In this document: in pieces, positions 18,075 to 25,034 of the stretch
How positions within the stretch are numbered: position 1 is the stretch's first letter
Layout of the letters: the number at the start of each line of letters is the position of its first letter
Source of the DNA: Schaalia georgiae DSM 6843
GTDB lineage: Bacteria > Actinomycetota > Actinomycetes > Actinomycetales > Actinomycetaceae
Assembly: GCF_000429245.1 (NCBI RefSeq)
Contig: NZ_KE386870.1
Span: 434,740 to 498,739 of the forward strand
Length of the DNA stretch: 64,000 bases
Reading direction: 5' to 3'
Position numbers and translations under genes: made by a program
The notes under the pieces: model-generated
Database searches by the model: none
The model's input: the letters and a program-made list of their open reading frames with translations, nothing else
What the model was told of the DNA's origin: nothing

Positions 18075-18491
18075 ATGTGGGAAACGGAGTACAGCCAGGT
18101 GACTGATGTCGATGCTGGTCGTCTGTGGTCAGTGTTCGAGGGGGTGCACTCGGGTCGTATTGTGTTGCCGGGCGGTGATGTCTTCCGTCCGGAGGGGCCG
18201 CTGGGTGTTGGGACGAAGATCCAGCTCACCCCAGCGGGTCAGGACACCATGGTCTCGACGGTCGTGGAGTTCGTTCCGGGTTCGCGGTACGCTGATGAGA
18301 CCGAGTTCAACGGTCTGGTTCTGCGGTTCGCCCATCGGTTCGAGGAGGTCGAGGGCGGCACCAAGATCACCCATCGGCTGACGATCTCCGGGGATGGCGC
18401 AGATCAGGTGGGGCCGGAGATCGGTCCGCAGATCAGTGCCGACTTCCCAGATCAGATGAATGCCCTGATCGCTGAGGCGCGCAGTGCGTGA
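18075..18491 (+). CDS. SRPBCC-family protein (START/polyketide cyclase-like fold)
   Basis: A 138-aa protein starting MWETEYSQVTDVDAGRLWSVFEG, the typical SRPBCC opening in which a helix follows the first strand. Then LPGGDVFRPEGPLGVGTKIQLTP and FNGLVLRFAHRFEEVEGGTK give the antiparallel sheet, and a long C-terminal helix closes the pocket. Such proteins bind hydrophobic ligands; no ligand can be assigned. ATG 18075 follows GGGAGGAAAAA. Codon use is richer in GGT, CGT and TTG than in leuS, hinting at a different origin. Its stop overlaps the GTG of a MarR-like remnant. Confidence 0.8.
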   Translation: MWETEYSQVTDVDAGRLWSVFEGVHSGRIVLPGGDVFRPEGPLGVGTKIQLTPAGQDTMVSTVVEFVPGSRYADETEFNGLVLRFAHRFEEVEGGTKITHRLTISGDGADQVGPEIGPQISADFPDQMNALIAEARSA

Positions 18492-18616
18492 GTCTGTCGC
18501 ACTTCGAGGACCCGGAGCAGCAAAGCTCCGGGTTTCTCTTTTGGGAACTGTCACGGAGATATGAGCGACTAGTCTCTGATGCGCTCAAACCGCTAGTTGT
18601 GGGGCATACGGAGGTT
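18488..18616 (+). pseudogene. Truncated/frameshifted MarR-family regulator gene
   Basis: GTG at 18488 overlaps the SRPBCC stop. The first 43 codons give FEDPEQQSSGFLFWELSRRY followed by ERLVSDALKPLVVGHTEV, matching the usual MarR N-terminus (DP..SPGFLLW.VS...R....AL.PLGLTH.Q). After residue 43 no frame restores the helix-turn-helix, and the neighbouring frame soon meets TGA. MarR-SRPBCC pairs are common, which supports the reading. A hairpin with a T-rich tail inside it (18510-18542, CCCGGAGC/GCTCCGGG) could also serve as a terminator for the SRPBCC gene. Confidence 0.6.
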
Positions 18617-18847
18617 TGTTGCCCCTGTCGGCTGTTGACGCTGGCTGGGTGCTGTCTCCTCCGCGGGCAGGGCGCTCCGATTTCAGCGCTCCGCCCAGGC
18701 CTCAGTCGACAACCTCCTTGGCAATGGGCGTGCCACACTGATGGCGGGCTTTCGGCTCGACAGTCCGACACTGCGTGCTGTGCCCGCGCGTGCTCCCCAC
18801 GCTCGACGGAGGCTTCCGTTAGAGTCCGCCCGGTCGGGCTGCGGGCC

Positions 18848-19339
18848 TCAGTCGGCGCGGTCGAAGCCGAGCACCGAGTAGAGCTCCTTCGCCCCCGTGT
18901 GCCGCGAGTCGATGCGCAGCGACAGGGAGTCGAAGCCCCATTCGGAGCAGCGGCGCGCGGCCTCGGCGACCAGCGCGGTGGCGATCCCCCTGCGGCGGTA
19001 CTCGGGCGCGACCATCAGGTCGACCACGAAGGGGCCGTCGGGCGGGTCGTCCCACGGGGACTCCCGGACGACCAGGATGGCGCCGACCAGGGTCCCCCCG
19101 TCCCACGCGCCCACGAAGGAGTCCTCCGTAGTGGCGCCGAAAGCGCCCTCGAAGGTGAGGCGCAGCTCCTCGGAAGACTCCATGATCGCCTCGGCGGTCA
19201 GGGGCTCCCCGTACGCCTCCAGTGAGAGGATCGCGAGCGTGGGAACGTCGTAGGGTGTGAGCGTAGCGATCTCGATGCCCTCCGGCCTCGGCGGCTCCGG
19301 CACGGCATCGAGCGGTGCTTGTAGAGTGTGAGCTTCCAT
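18848..19339 (-). CDS. GNAT-family N-acetyltransferase
   Basis: A 163-aa protein with one GNAT domain. The acetyl-CoA site is VDLMVAPEYRRRGIATALV (R-x-x-G-x-A form), then WGFDSLSLRID and ELYSVLGFDRAD close the fold. The substrate is unknown. The ATG at 19339 is preceded by TACACT with a 6-nt spacer, which favours it over the in-frame ATG at 19366 and indicates a leaderless message. Confidence 0.87.
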   Translation of the reverse strand: MEAHTLQAPLDAVPEPPRPEGIEIATLTPYDVPTLAILSLEAYGEPLTAEAIMESSEELRLTFEGAFGATTEDSFVGAWDGGTLVGAILVVRESPWDDPPDGPFVVDLMVAPEYRRRGIATALVAEAARRCSEWGFDSLSLRIDSRHTGAKELYSVLGFDRAD

Positions 19340-19345
19340 AACCCA

Positions 19346-19351
19346 AGTGTA
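19346..19351 (-). promoter_or_regulatory. Putative -10 box (leaderless) for the GNAT gene
   Basis: TACACT on the minus strand, 6 nt (TGGGTT) before the ATG. Confidence 0.55.
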
Positions 19352-19424
19352 GGTGGCACCGCTCACGTTGTCAGGTCGTTCGCAGGGCGTTGTCCCAGGT
19401 GGCGCGACGCCGATGCGTGCCCGC

Positions 19425-20066
19425 TCAGATGTAGAGCGCGGGCTCGTCGAAGAAGTAGTTCGGATCGACGATGAGGTCGCGGTCCCTCGTGTCCCGCTCC
19501 GGCTTGGGCAGCAGGCGCGCGGGCACGCCGATGGCGACCGTCCCGCAGGGCACGTCCTTGACGACGACGGCGTTCGCCCCCACCTTCACGCCGTTGCCGA
19601 TCGTGATGGGTCCCAGCACCTTCGCCCCCGCGCCGATCATCACATGGTCCCCGACCGTGGGGTGGCGCTTGCCCGGAGTCATGGACACCCCGCCCAGGGT
19701 GACCCCGTGGAAGATCACGACGTCGTTGCCGACCTCGGCGGTCTGCCCGATGACGACGCCCGTCGCGTGGTCGATGAAGACGCGCCTGCCGACGCGCGCC
19801 TCCGGATGGATGTCCACGCCCGTGAAGGCACGGGCAAGGGAGGAAAGGACGCGCGCCGGCGTGCGGGCGCCCCGGTTCCACAGCGCGTGGGCCACGCGGT
19901 GCGTCCACAGTGCGTGGACCCCCGGGTACGTGAGGGCGATCTCCAGGGCACTGGTCGCGGCGGGATCCCGCCTGCGGGCGGTCATGAGGTCCTCCTCGAA
20001 GAGCAGGAGGGCCTTGGTGGGCACCGCGCGGGCAATGGCGCGGGCGACGCGGGCGGCGAAGGGCAT
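19425..20066 (-). CDS. cysE: Serine O-acetyltransferase
   Basis: The 213-aa enzyme makes O-acetylserine from serine and acetyl-CoA, the substrate of CysK encoded just upstream. The hexapeptide left-handed beta-helix is seen from about 90 to 190 ([59 protein letters not shown]). DHATG and HGVTLGG carry the active-site His residues. ATG 20066 follows AGAGGAAG. It is the second gene of the cysK-cysE pair, with a hairpin between the two genes. Confidence 0.95.
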   Translation of the reverse strand: MPFAARVARAIARAVPTKALLLFEEDLMTARRRDPAATSALEIALTYPGVHALWTHRVAHALWNRGARTPARVLSSLARAFTGVDIHPEARVGRRVFIDHATGVVIGQTAEVGNDVVIFHGVTLGGVSMTPGKRHPTVGDHVMIGAGAKVLGPITIGNGVKVGANAVVVKDVPCGTVAIGVPARLLPKPERDTRDRDLIVDPNYFFDEPALYI

Positions 20067-20096
20067 GGTGGTCGCTTCCTCTACGTGGGTGGCGGG

Positions 20097-20124
20097 TTGG
20101 CCCCGGATGAGCATCCGGGGCCAA
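20097..20124 (-). terminator. Intercistronic hairpin between cysK and cysE
   Basis: TTGGCCCCGGAT-GAGC-ATCCGGGGCCAA is a perfect 12-bp stem without a T-tract. It may lower cysE expression relative to cysK or protect the cysK mRNA end. Confidence 0.5.
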
Positions 20125-20148
20125 CACTATCGCCCCGCGGCCGGTCTT

Positions 20149-21081
20149 TCAGTCCTCGAACCCCTCGAACAGCGCGGTCGAGAGATAGCGCTCGCCCGTG
20201 TCGGGAAGCAGCGTGACGATCCTCTTGCCCGCGTACTCCGGCCGAGCGGCGACGGCGGCGGTCCCCGCCAGGGCCGCCCCCGAGGAGATGCCGACCAGCA
20301 GGCCCTCCTCGGCGGCGGCGCGGCGCGCGAACTCCAGCGCCTTGACGGACTCGACGGAGACCACCTCGTCGACGGCGCCGGCGTCGTAGGTGCCCGGCAC
20401 GAAGTTCGGCATAAGGCCCTGGATGCCGTGGGGGGCGGGGGCCCCACCGGTCAGCAGGGGGGACTCGGCGGGCTGGACGGCGACGACCCTCACACCGGGG
20501 TTCTTGCCCTTGAGGTACCTGGCGACGCCCGAGATGGTGCCGCCCGTGCCCACGCCCGCGACGAACACGTCCACCCTACCGCCGGTGGCCTCCCAGATCT
20601 CAGGGCCGGTCGTGGCCTCGTGGACCGCCGGGTTCGCGGGGTTCGTGAACTGCGAGGCGATGATCGAGCCGGGGCGCTCGTCGCGGATGCGCTCCGCCTC
20701 GGCGACGGCCGCCGACACACCGCCCTTCGGGTCCGTGAGCACCAGCTCCGCCCCGAAAGCCCGCACGATGGCGCGGCGCTCCACGCTCATGGACGAGGGC
20801 ATGACGATGACGACCTCGTAGCCGCGGGCCGCGCCCACCATCGACAGGGCGATGCCCGTGTTGCCGGAGGTCGCCTCGATGATCGTGCCACCCGGTTTGA
20901 GCGCCCCGGAGGACTCGGCGGCGTCGATGATCGCCCGGGCGATCCGGTCCTTGACCGAGGAGGCGGGGTTGAACGCCTCGACCTTGGCGACGACGTCGGC
21001 GCCTTCGCCCGCCACCCGGTGGATGCGCACCAGGGGGGTGCTGCCGATGAGCTCCGCGACGTTGTCAGCAATATGGGCCAT
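20149..21081 (-). CDS. cysK: Cysteine synthase A (O-acetylserine sulfhydrylase)
   Basis: The 310-aa PLP enzyme condenses O-acetylserine with sulfide to cysteine. The PLP lysine is Lys44 in NPASSVKDRIA. The substrate loop is EATSGNTGIALSM, the phosphate loop is GVGTGGTISGVARYLK, and the C-terminal region is LLVGISSGAALAG. The start ATG at 21081 follows GAAGGA. cysE lies 82 nt downstream in the same direction, so the pair makes cysteine from serine. Confidence 0.96.
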   Translation of the reverse strand: MAHIADNVAELIGSTPLVRIHRVAGEGADVVAKVEAFNPASSVKDRIARAIIDAAESSGALKPGGTIIEATSGNTGIALSMVGAARGYEVVIVMPSSMSVERRAIVRAFGAELVLTDPKGGVSAAVAEAERIRDERPGSIIASQFTNPANPAVHEATTGPEIWEATGGRVDVFVAGVGTGGTISGVARYLKGKNPGVRVVAVQPAESPLLTGGAPAPHGIQGLMPNFVPGTYDAGAVDEVVSVESVKALEFARRAAAEEGLLVGISSGAALAGTAAVAARPEYAGKRIVTLLPDTGERYLSTALFEGFED

Positions 21082-21124
21082 GGTTGTCCTTCGCTTGGAG
21101 ATGTGGAACGTTCCGATTCTGCGC

Positions 21125-21778
21125 TCAGCCGTCCGCCGCGTCCACTTCGGCCCTGCGGGTATCCACGTGGCGGAACTTTGCAACACCTTTCGAGGCGCGG
21201 GCCAGGACCGCGTCGAAGGACTCCCTGAGCGCGGGATCCACGCCGACGCGCAGGCAGAGCCGGTCCGCCCACTGCGCGTCCACGACGGATGCCCCGGCCC
21301 TGCGCAGCTCCGCTTCGATGCGGCCCGCGTCCGCGGGATCCAACTCGACCTCCAGGATGTCGCGGGGCGCCAGGAGGACGCGCGGCAGGGCGGCGAGCGC
21401 CTCGGACACCGACGAGGAGTAGGCGCGGACCAGGCCGCCCGTCCCCAGCAGGACGCCGCCGAAGTACCGGGTCACCACGGCCGTCACGTTCCACGTGCCC
21501 GAGGCGCGGATGGCCTCCAGCATGGGCGTGCCCGCCGTCCCCGCGGGCTCGCCGTCGTCGGAGGAGTGCTGCAGGGGTGCGGCGCCCTCGGGGGAGATCA
21601 GGTAGGCGCTGCAATTGTGGCGCGCCTGCGGGTGCTGCGCTTTGACGGCGTCGATGGCCTCCCGGGCGCTGCGGGCGCTGTCAGTGCGCGCCAGCGTCGT
21701 GATGAAGCGCGAGCGCTTGACTTCGATCTCGCTGGTGGCCAGTGTGCCGACGGGGACGGTGGCGATGGGGGAGGGCAT
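21125..21778 (-). CDS. YigZ/IMPACT-family protein (UPF0029)
   Basis: A 217-aa protein. The N-terminal Impact domain (1-125) has IEVKRSRFITTLARTDS, HNCSAYLI, SDDGEPAGTAGTPML and VTRYFGGVLLGTGGLVRAY, all family hallmarks. The C-terminal DUF1949-like domain spans about 135-200. The role is uncertain; homologues are linked to translation. The ATG is preceded by TACACT at 21785-21790 (minus) with a 6-nt spacer, so it is probably leaderless. A diverged copy of the region around this promoter (CCAGTGNAGGGGGCGGGCGG) lies at about 21842. Confidence 0.9.
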   Translation of the reverse strand: MPSPIATVPVGTLATSEIEVKRSRFITTLARTDSARSAREAIDAVKAQHPQARHNCSAYLISPEGAAPLQHSSDDGEPAGTAGTPMLEAIRASGTWNVTAVVTRYFGGVLLGTGGLVRAYSSSVSEALAALPRVLLAPRDILEVELDPADAGRIEAELRRAGASVVDAQWADRLCLRVGVDPALRESFDAVLARASKGVAKFRHVDTRRAEVDAADG

Positions 21779-21784
21779 GCGCCC

Positions 21785-21790
21785 AGTGTA
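21785..21790 (-). promoter_or_regulatory. Putative -10 box (leaderless) for the YigZ-family gene
   Basis: TACACT on the minus strand with 6 nt (GGGCGC) to the ATG at 21778. Confidence 0.55.
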
Positions 21791-22010
21791 GGGGGCGGGC
21801 GGGATACCAGCACCCACGCCTGGGCGGGCTGTGGAGCATGTGCCCAGTGCAGGGGGCGGGCGGGGCGGCTGTAAGCAGGATCGCAGCTAGGGCGGTGCTC
21901 GCGGCTTCGTGATCTTTGGGGTTCGTGATAGCCTTGCGGGGTTGTCGCCGTGCGCCCGCGTGGCGCAGCGGCATGGAATAGTCGTCGAGAATGAAGAGGA
22001 GCGGTAAGAC

Positions 22011-22181
22011 ATGGCAGTTCCCAAGCGCAAGATGTCCCGCGCAAACACCCGTACCCGCCGGTCCGCGTGGAAGGCCGATCTTACCGAGCTGAACACCATC
22101 AGGGTCTCCGGCCGTGAGGTCCGCGTCCCCCGCCGTCTGGCGAAGGCCTACAAGAGCGGCCTCCTGCACGCCGAGGACTGA
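22011..22181 (+). CDS. rpmF: Ribosomal protein L32
   Basis: A 56-aa protein beginning [20 protein letters not shown] and ending SGLLHAED. The MAVPKRKxSxxxTRxRRSxW start is diagnostic of L32, a 50S subunit protein. It lacks the four zinc-ligand cysteines found in some L32 forms, so it is the zinc-independent type. The ribosome site AGGAG lies 9 nt before ATG 22011. A strong hairpin follows 12 nt after the stop, so it is a monocistronic unit. Confidence 0.96.
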   Translation: MAVPKRKMSRANTRTRRSAWKADLTELNTIRVSGREVRVPRRLAKAYKSGLLHAED

Positions 22182-22193
22182 GGTCCGCGCCCA

Positions 22194-22224
22194 GGGCCCC
22201 GGCACGGCGCGCGTGCCGGGGCCC
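22194..22224 (+). terminator. Terminator hairpin after rpmF
   Basis: GGGCCCCGGCAC and GTGCCGGGGCCC form a perfect 12-bp stem with a 7-nt loop, 12 nt past the rpmF stop. Confidence 0.75.
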
Positions 22225-22341
22225 TCGCGTACCCGGACGCGCCCGGGCACGGACAGCGGGGCGCTTGCGGCCTCACGGCGAGGGAGACGGGGGCGGAATA
22301 GCAACCGCACGCGATGCGCGCTTTCCGCTCCGCGCGAGTAC

Positions 22342-22893
22342 TCACTGATCGTGTTCCGATTGTGGTATGGCGGGCAGAATCTCGTGTGCGCTCCCTGGGG
22401 CGGCAGCGTGCTCAAGATGGTGCGCCCATTGAGTGAACCGTGCTTGAACCGCCTTCAGGCGGGTAGCGTCGATGCCGTAGGCGCGAACCTCCGGCAGGGT
22501 GATCCGCGACGCCATCCGTAAGCATTCGGTGAAGTACTCGCAGTTGTAGCCGCTGTCGCGTGACGCGAGAAGTTCAATGAGGTTCTCATCGGTGTAGGCA
22601 CCCGACAGCCGGATGGAATCGACATCGAGGTAGTCGCGGGGCAGACCACGCGAATACAGGGCCGCGAGTTTGTTCGCAACCGCGTCCTCGCGATCGAGAA
22701 CAGGACCGATTGCGAGACGGGTGGGAGTGTGGGCACGCCAGTCCACACCGAGGTCGATGTCGTTAGTCGGGCGATCAGTGAGACCGTGCTCGCGGATCGC
22801 TCCCGACCCGGCCAGCGCGAAGTGGTCGCAGGCGACCACCTCAAGGGCCTGGGTAATTAGGAGGCGCTGCTCAGCCCGTGGATCCTGCCCCAC
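22342..22893 (-). CDS. AbiEii-type nucleotidyltransferase toxin-like protein, probably internally shortened
   Basis: A 183-aa protein of the AbiEii/AbiGii toxin family (toxin part of type IV-type toxin-antitoxin or abortive infection systems). The nucleotidyltransferase core is AGSGAIREHGLTDRPTNDID, with G-S and D-x-D. It is followed almost at once by the second conserved block WRAHTPTRLAIGPVL, DREDAVANKLAALYSRG and RDYLDVDSI. In family members I recall, several dozen residues separate these blocks, including the rest of the catalytic sheet, so an in-frame internal deletion is likely and activity is doubtful. GTG 22893 overlaps the 3' end of the upstream partner gene by 37 nt. Confidence 0.75.
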   Translation of the reverse strand: MGQDPRAEQRLLITQALEVVACDHFALAGSGAIREHGLTDRPTNDIDLGVDWRAHTPTRLAIGPVLDREDAVANKLAALYSRGLPRDYLDVDSIRLSGAYTDENLIELLASRDSGYNCEYFTECLRMASRITLPEVRAYGIDATRLKAVQARFTQWAHHLEHAAAPGSAHEILPAIPQSEHDQ

Positions 22894-23219
22894 TGGTTCC
22901 TTCCCCTCAGCGGGTCGAAGCGTTCCTCCCAGGCCGCAATGATGCCCACATCCAGCCGAAGAGCCGGCCATAGTGCCTCGAGGAGCCCCTTGTTGAGCAG
23001 GTCCCGTTGTTCGTCGGCGCTGCCCTCGGTGATGACACTCTGGTAGACCACCATCGCACCGCCGATCTCGTCCAGGTCGTAAACGCCGTCCCCAGGCGCC
23101 CAGCACAAGTGGTTGGGGAGCACGACCTTCCCCGAAGAAGGACCGACGAGGTCGTCAAGAGCGGTCGGCATGTCGAACGGCTTCACATCCCGGTACAGCA
23201 CGCGGTTACCAGCGCTCAT
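22857..23219 (-). CDS. Small partner protein of the AbiEii-like gene (putative antitoxin)
   Basis: A 120-aa protein with no membrane segment: PTALDDLVGPSSGKVVLPNH, WAPGDGVYDLDEIGGAMVVY, and ADEQRDLLNKGLLEALWPAL. I recall similar small proteins next to AbiEii-like nucleotidyltransferases in actinobacteria, which makes it the antitoxin candidate. It is not the winged-helix AbiEi type. ATG 23219 follows GGAGGG. It overlaps the toxin-like gene, so the two are translationally coupled. Confidence 0.7.
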   Translation of the reverse strand: MSAGNRVLYRDVKPFDMPTALDDLVGPSSGKVVLPNHLCWAPGDGVYDLDEIGGAMVVYQSVITEGSADEQRDLLNKGLLEALWPALRLDVGIIAAWEERFDPLRGRNQWGRIHGLSSAS

Positions 23220-23413
23220 CGTTCCCTCCTTCCTGGGGCGCTCGCTTCCTGATTCTACCGTTCTCCATATCCGGCTCGCCGGAAGACGCCCGGGCGCCGC
23301 TGCCCGTAGCTGCGCGCCCTGGCCGGGTCCTGGCCGGGCCCGCTCCGCCGTCCCGCTTAGGTGAAGCGGGGCAGTTCCCGCTACGCTTGACCCGGTGCCC
23401 CTTGGGGCGCCAC

Positions 23414-23486
23414 GCCTCCGTAGCTCAATGGATAGAGCAAGGGCCTTCTAATCCCGAGGTTGCAGGTTCGAGTCCTGTCGGGGGCG
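23414..23486 (+). tRNA. tRNA-Arg (anticodon UCU)
   Basis: A 73-nt cloverleaf. Acceptor GCCTCCG/CGGGGGC (one G-T pair), D arm GCTC/GAGC, T arm GCAGG-TTCGAGT-CCTGT and loop CTTCTAA give anticodon UCU, which reads the rare AGA codon. The anticodon stem as aligned (AGGGC/TCCCG) has three G-C pairs plus mismatches at both ends, which is weaker than usual. CCA is not encoded (the genomic 3' end is GCCC). Confidence 0.88.
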
Positions 23487-23621
23487 CCCATCCGGGCCCG
23501 CCGTGCCCGCGCCGACCGGGGCCCTCCGCGCATCCGGGTCCGCCGGGCGAGAGCCCGGGTCTGCTCGCGTCGGCGGCCAGTTGTCGCAGAAGCCCGGTGG
23601 CCGGTTATCACAGTAGCCCGT

Positions 23622-23960
23622 ATGCCGGGCTCCCTGCCCGTCGGCGCCGACCTGTCGGACGTGGTGCTGGTGGTCGACGCCATCAACGGGCGCAACATCC
23701 GGCGCGCCGACCTGGCCGCCGCCCGCGACACGCTCGAGCGCGCCCGCGCCCTGGGCGCCAGGGCCGTCACGGTGACCACCACGAACTCCCTGCAGCACGT
23801 CCCCCACGACACCGCCCTGGAGCAGTGGGACGACGAGCGCCTCAACACCGACCTGCACTCCTGGCTCGCCTTCGCCGACCAGAAAGTCGAAGAGGTCGTC
23901 ACCCTGGCCCGCGGGATCGGCACCGTCTCTCTCGGCGTCGCACACAAGGGACGGAATTAG
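23622..23960 (+). CDS. Hypothetical protein ending inside a dispersed repeat
   Basis: A 112-aa soluble protein, MPGSLPVGADLSDVVLVVDA onwards, with an alpha/beta look (hydrophobic strand VVLVV, helices about 28-45 and 80-100). It matches no family I can name. ATG 23622 lacks a good ribosome site and is preceded by two direct copies of a 22-bp segment (GGCC.GTT.TC.CAG.AGCCCG at 23575 and 23599). The last seven codons (AHKGRN and stop) are contributed by the palindromic repeat at 23937, so the original C-terminus may have been replaced. Moderate confidence that it is a gene. Confidence 0.45.
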   Translation: MPGSLPVGADLSDVVLVVDAINGRNIRRADLAAARDTLERARALGARAVTVTTTNSLQHVPHDTALEQWDDERLNTDLHSWLAFADQKVEEVVTLARGIGTVSLGVAHKGRN

Positions 23961-24043
23961 GCAACACTGCGCCGCACACAAGGGCGGAATCAAGCCCTTG
24001 TGTGCGGCGCGCGTTCTGTGAATCAGGGTCCTTGTGTGCGCAA
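23937..24043. repeat. Dispersed palindromic element, copy 2
   Basis: A reverse-orientation relative of the element at 8595-8699. Two CACACAAGG motifs are followed by two CCTTGTGTG motifs. The inner pair forms a 17-bp perfect inverted repeat (GCGCCGCACACAAGGGC at 23969-23985 and complement at 23994-24010) with an 8-nt loop. The connecting sequences are also shared with copy 1, so both are one family. Confidence 0.88.
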
Positions 24044-24432
24044 TCCGGTGGGGAGCGCTTCTGGTGCCGTCCCGGTGCTCGGCGGCAACAGCGGTAACGG
24101 CTGTGGGCTCCCCTCCCGCAGCAGTGGGGGAGCCAACAGTCGTCAGAACGCCACGAAGACGTGCCATCCCGTCCCACAGCAGTGGGGGAGGAGGAGCCCA
24201 CGGCCAGCGCACTGTCACAGTGTCTCGCATAGTGGACTCCGTTGGGCTGCTGCGGACGCCCTCCGCCAGACTGAAGCCATGACGACCTTCGCGAACCAGA
24301 TGCGCTGCTCCACGGGCGGCTCCCTGTCGCGAATGTGTATGTGATTGACACTCCGAACCCCTGTCAATCACCGCCGCAGTGATATGCCCACGCCAGTAGT
24401 GGGAGTGCGGCCCCGAAGAATCGGATACACCC
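24044..24432. other. Intergenic region with inverted motifs
   Basis: No gene is seen. Between about 24098 and 24206, GGCTGTGGGCTCCCCTCCC faces GGGGGAGGAGGAGCCCACGG, with GCAGCAGTGGGGGAGCC and ACAGCAGTGGGGGAGG between them. This is another set of facing repeats, less regular than the others. The stretch near 24341 holds a separate perfect inverted repeat, annotated apart. Confidence 0.55.
24341..24371. promoter_or_regulatory. Perfect 10-bp inverted repeat upstream of the winged-helix gene
   Basis: GTGATTGACA and TGTCAATCAC are separated by 11 nt and end 61 nt before the start codon at 24433. This could be an operator (possibly autoregulatory) or the hairpin of an upstream transcript. Confidence 0.45.
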
Positions 24433-24867
24433 ATGGCACTCGTCAACACCCCTGCCCCCTCCGTCCGCAACGCCGACGCCGACCGTCCCACCTCCTTCGA
24501 GGACTTCCTCGCCGTACTCAACGGCCTTCACCTCTCCTCCGGGCGCATCGACATCAACATCGACCGCGCCTCGGTCACCATCGATGGGCGCGATGCCGGT
24601 CTGTCCTCCAAGGAGTACGAGCTCCTCGCCTACTTGGCCGCGCGGGCCGACCGCCCGGTATCGCGCGAGGAGCTCTTCGCCACTGTGTGGAACGGCGCGG
24701 GCCTCGACCTGCAGTCCCGCACCGTTGACGCGCACGTGCGCAGGCTCCGCAAGAAGCTCGCCGCCGCCCCCGACCTGATCTCCACCGTCAGAGGCGCGGG
24801 CTACCGCTTCAACTCCGCCCCCGCCGTGCGGGTGCGCCTCACTCGCGCCCACACGCTGGCCGCCTGA
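24433..24867 (+). CDS. Stand-alone winged-helix DNA-binding protein (OmpR/PhoB type)
   Basis: A 144-aa protein. Residues about 40-135 form a Trans_Reg_C winged helix: LSSKEYELLAYLAARADRPV, SREELFATVWN, SRTVDAHVRRLRKKL and ISTVRGAGYRF. There is no receiver domain; the first 35 residues are short and polar. Normally this domain is the output half of a two-component regulator, so here it acts without phosphorylation of its own, or the N-terminal domain has been lost. No sensor kinase is nearby. The start lacks a clear Shine-Dalgarno. Confidence 0.88.
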   Translation: MALVNTPAPSVRNADADRPTSFEDFLAVLNGLHLSSGRIDINIDRASVTIDGRDAGLSSKEYELLAYLAARADRPVSREELFATVWNGAGLDLQSRTVDAHVRRLRKKLAAAPDLISTVRGAGYRFNSAPAVRVRLTRAHTLAA

Positions 24868-25034
24868 GGCCCGGACTGCGCGCGGACAGTCCGCCCCGTG
24901 CGCATGGGGAAGTCCGGCTCGAACCGCATGCCGTGCGCTCCCGGCGCCCGCCTCGCGCGGCTGGTCGGTTCCCGGGGGGAGCAGCTGGCCCGGGCGATCG
25001 GCGCCCGCCTCGCGCCCAGGACCGCCCCGGGGCG

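Noticed and set aside
18510..18542. Simple Rho-independent terminator of the SRPBCC gene
   Set aside because: The hairpin and T-rich tail coincide with codons of the MarR-like remnant, so it may be coding sequence that happens to fold. Kept only as a note in that entry.
18620..18847. Small minus-strand ORF (about 112 codons) between the MarR remnant and the GNAT gene
   Set aside because: No ribosome site, Arg/Ser/Pro-rich translation, and it overlaps the better supported MarR fragment.
19353..21228. Long plus-strand frames opposite cysE, cysK and the YigZ-type gene
   Set aside because: Mirror frames of three clear genes. Composition is typical of antisense GC-rich DNA.
23937..24043. Insertion sequence with transposase
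   Set aside because: No transposase frame in or near either copy. At most a non-autonomous element.
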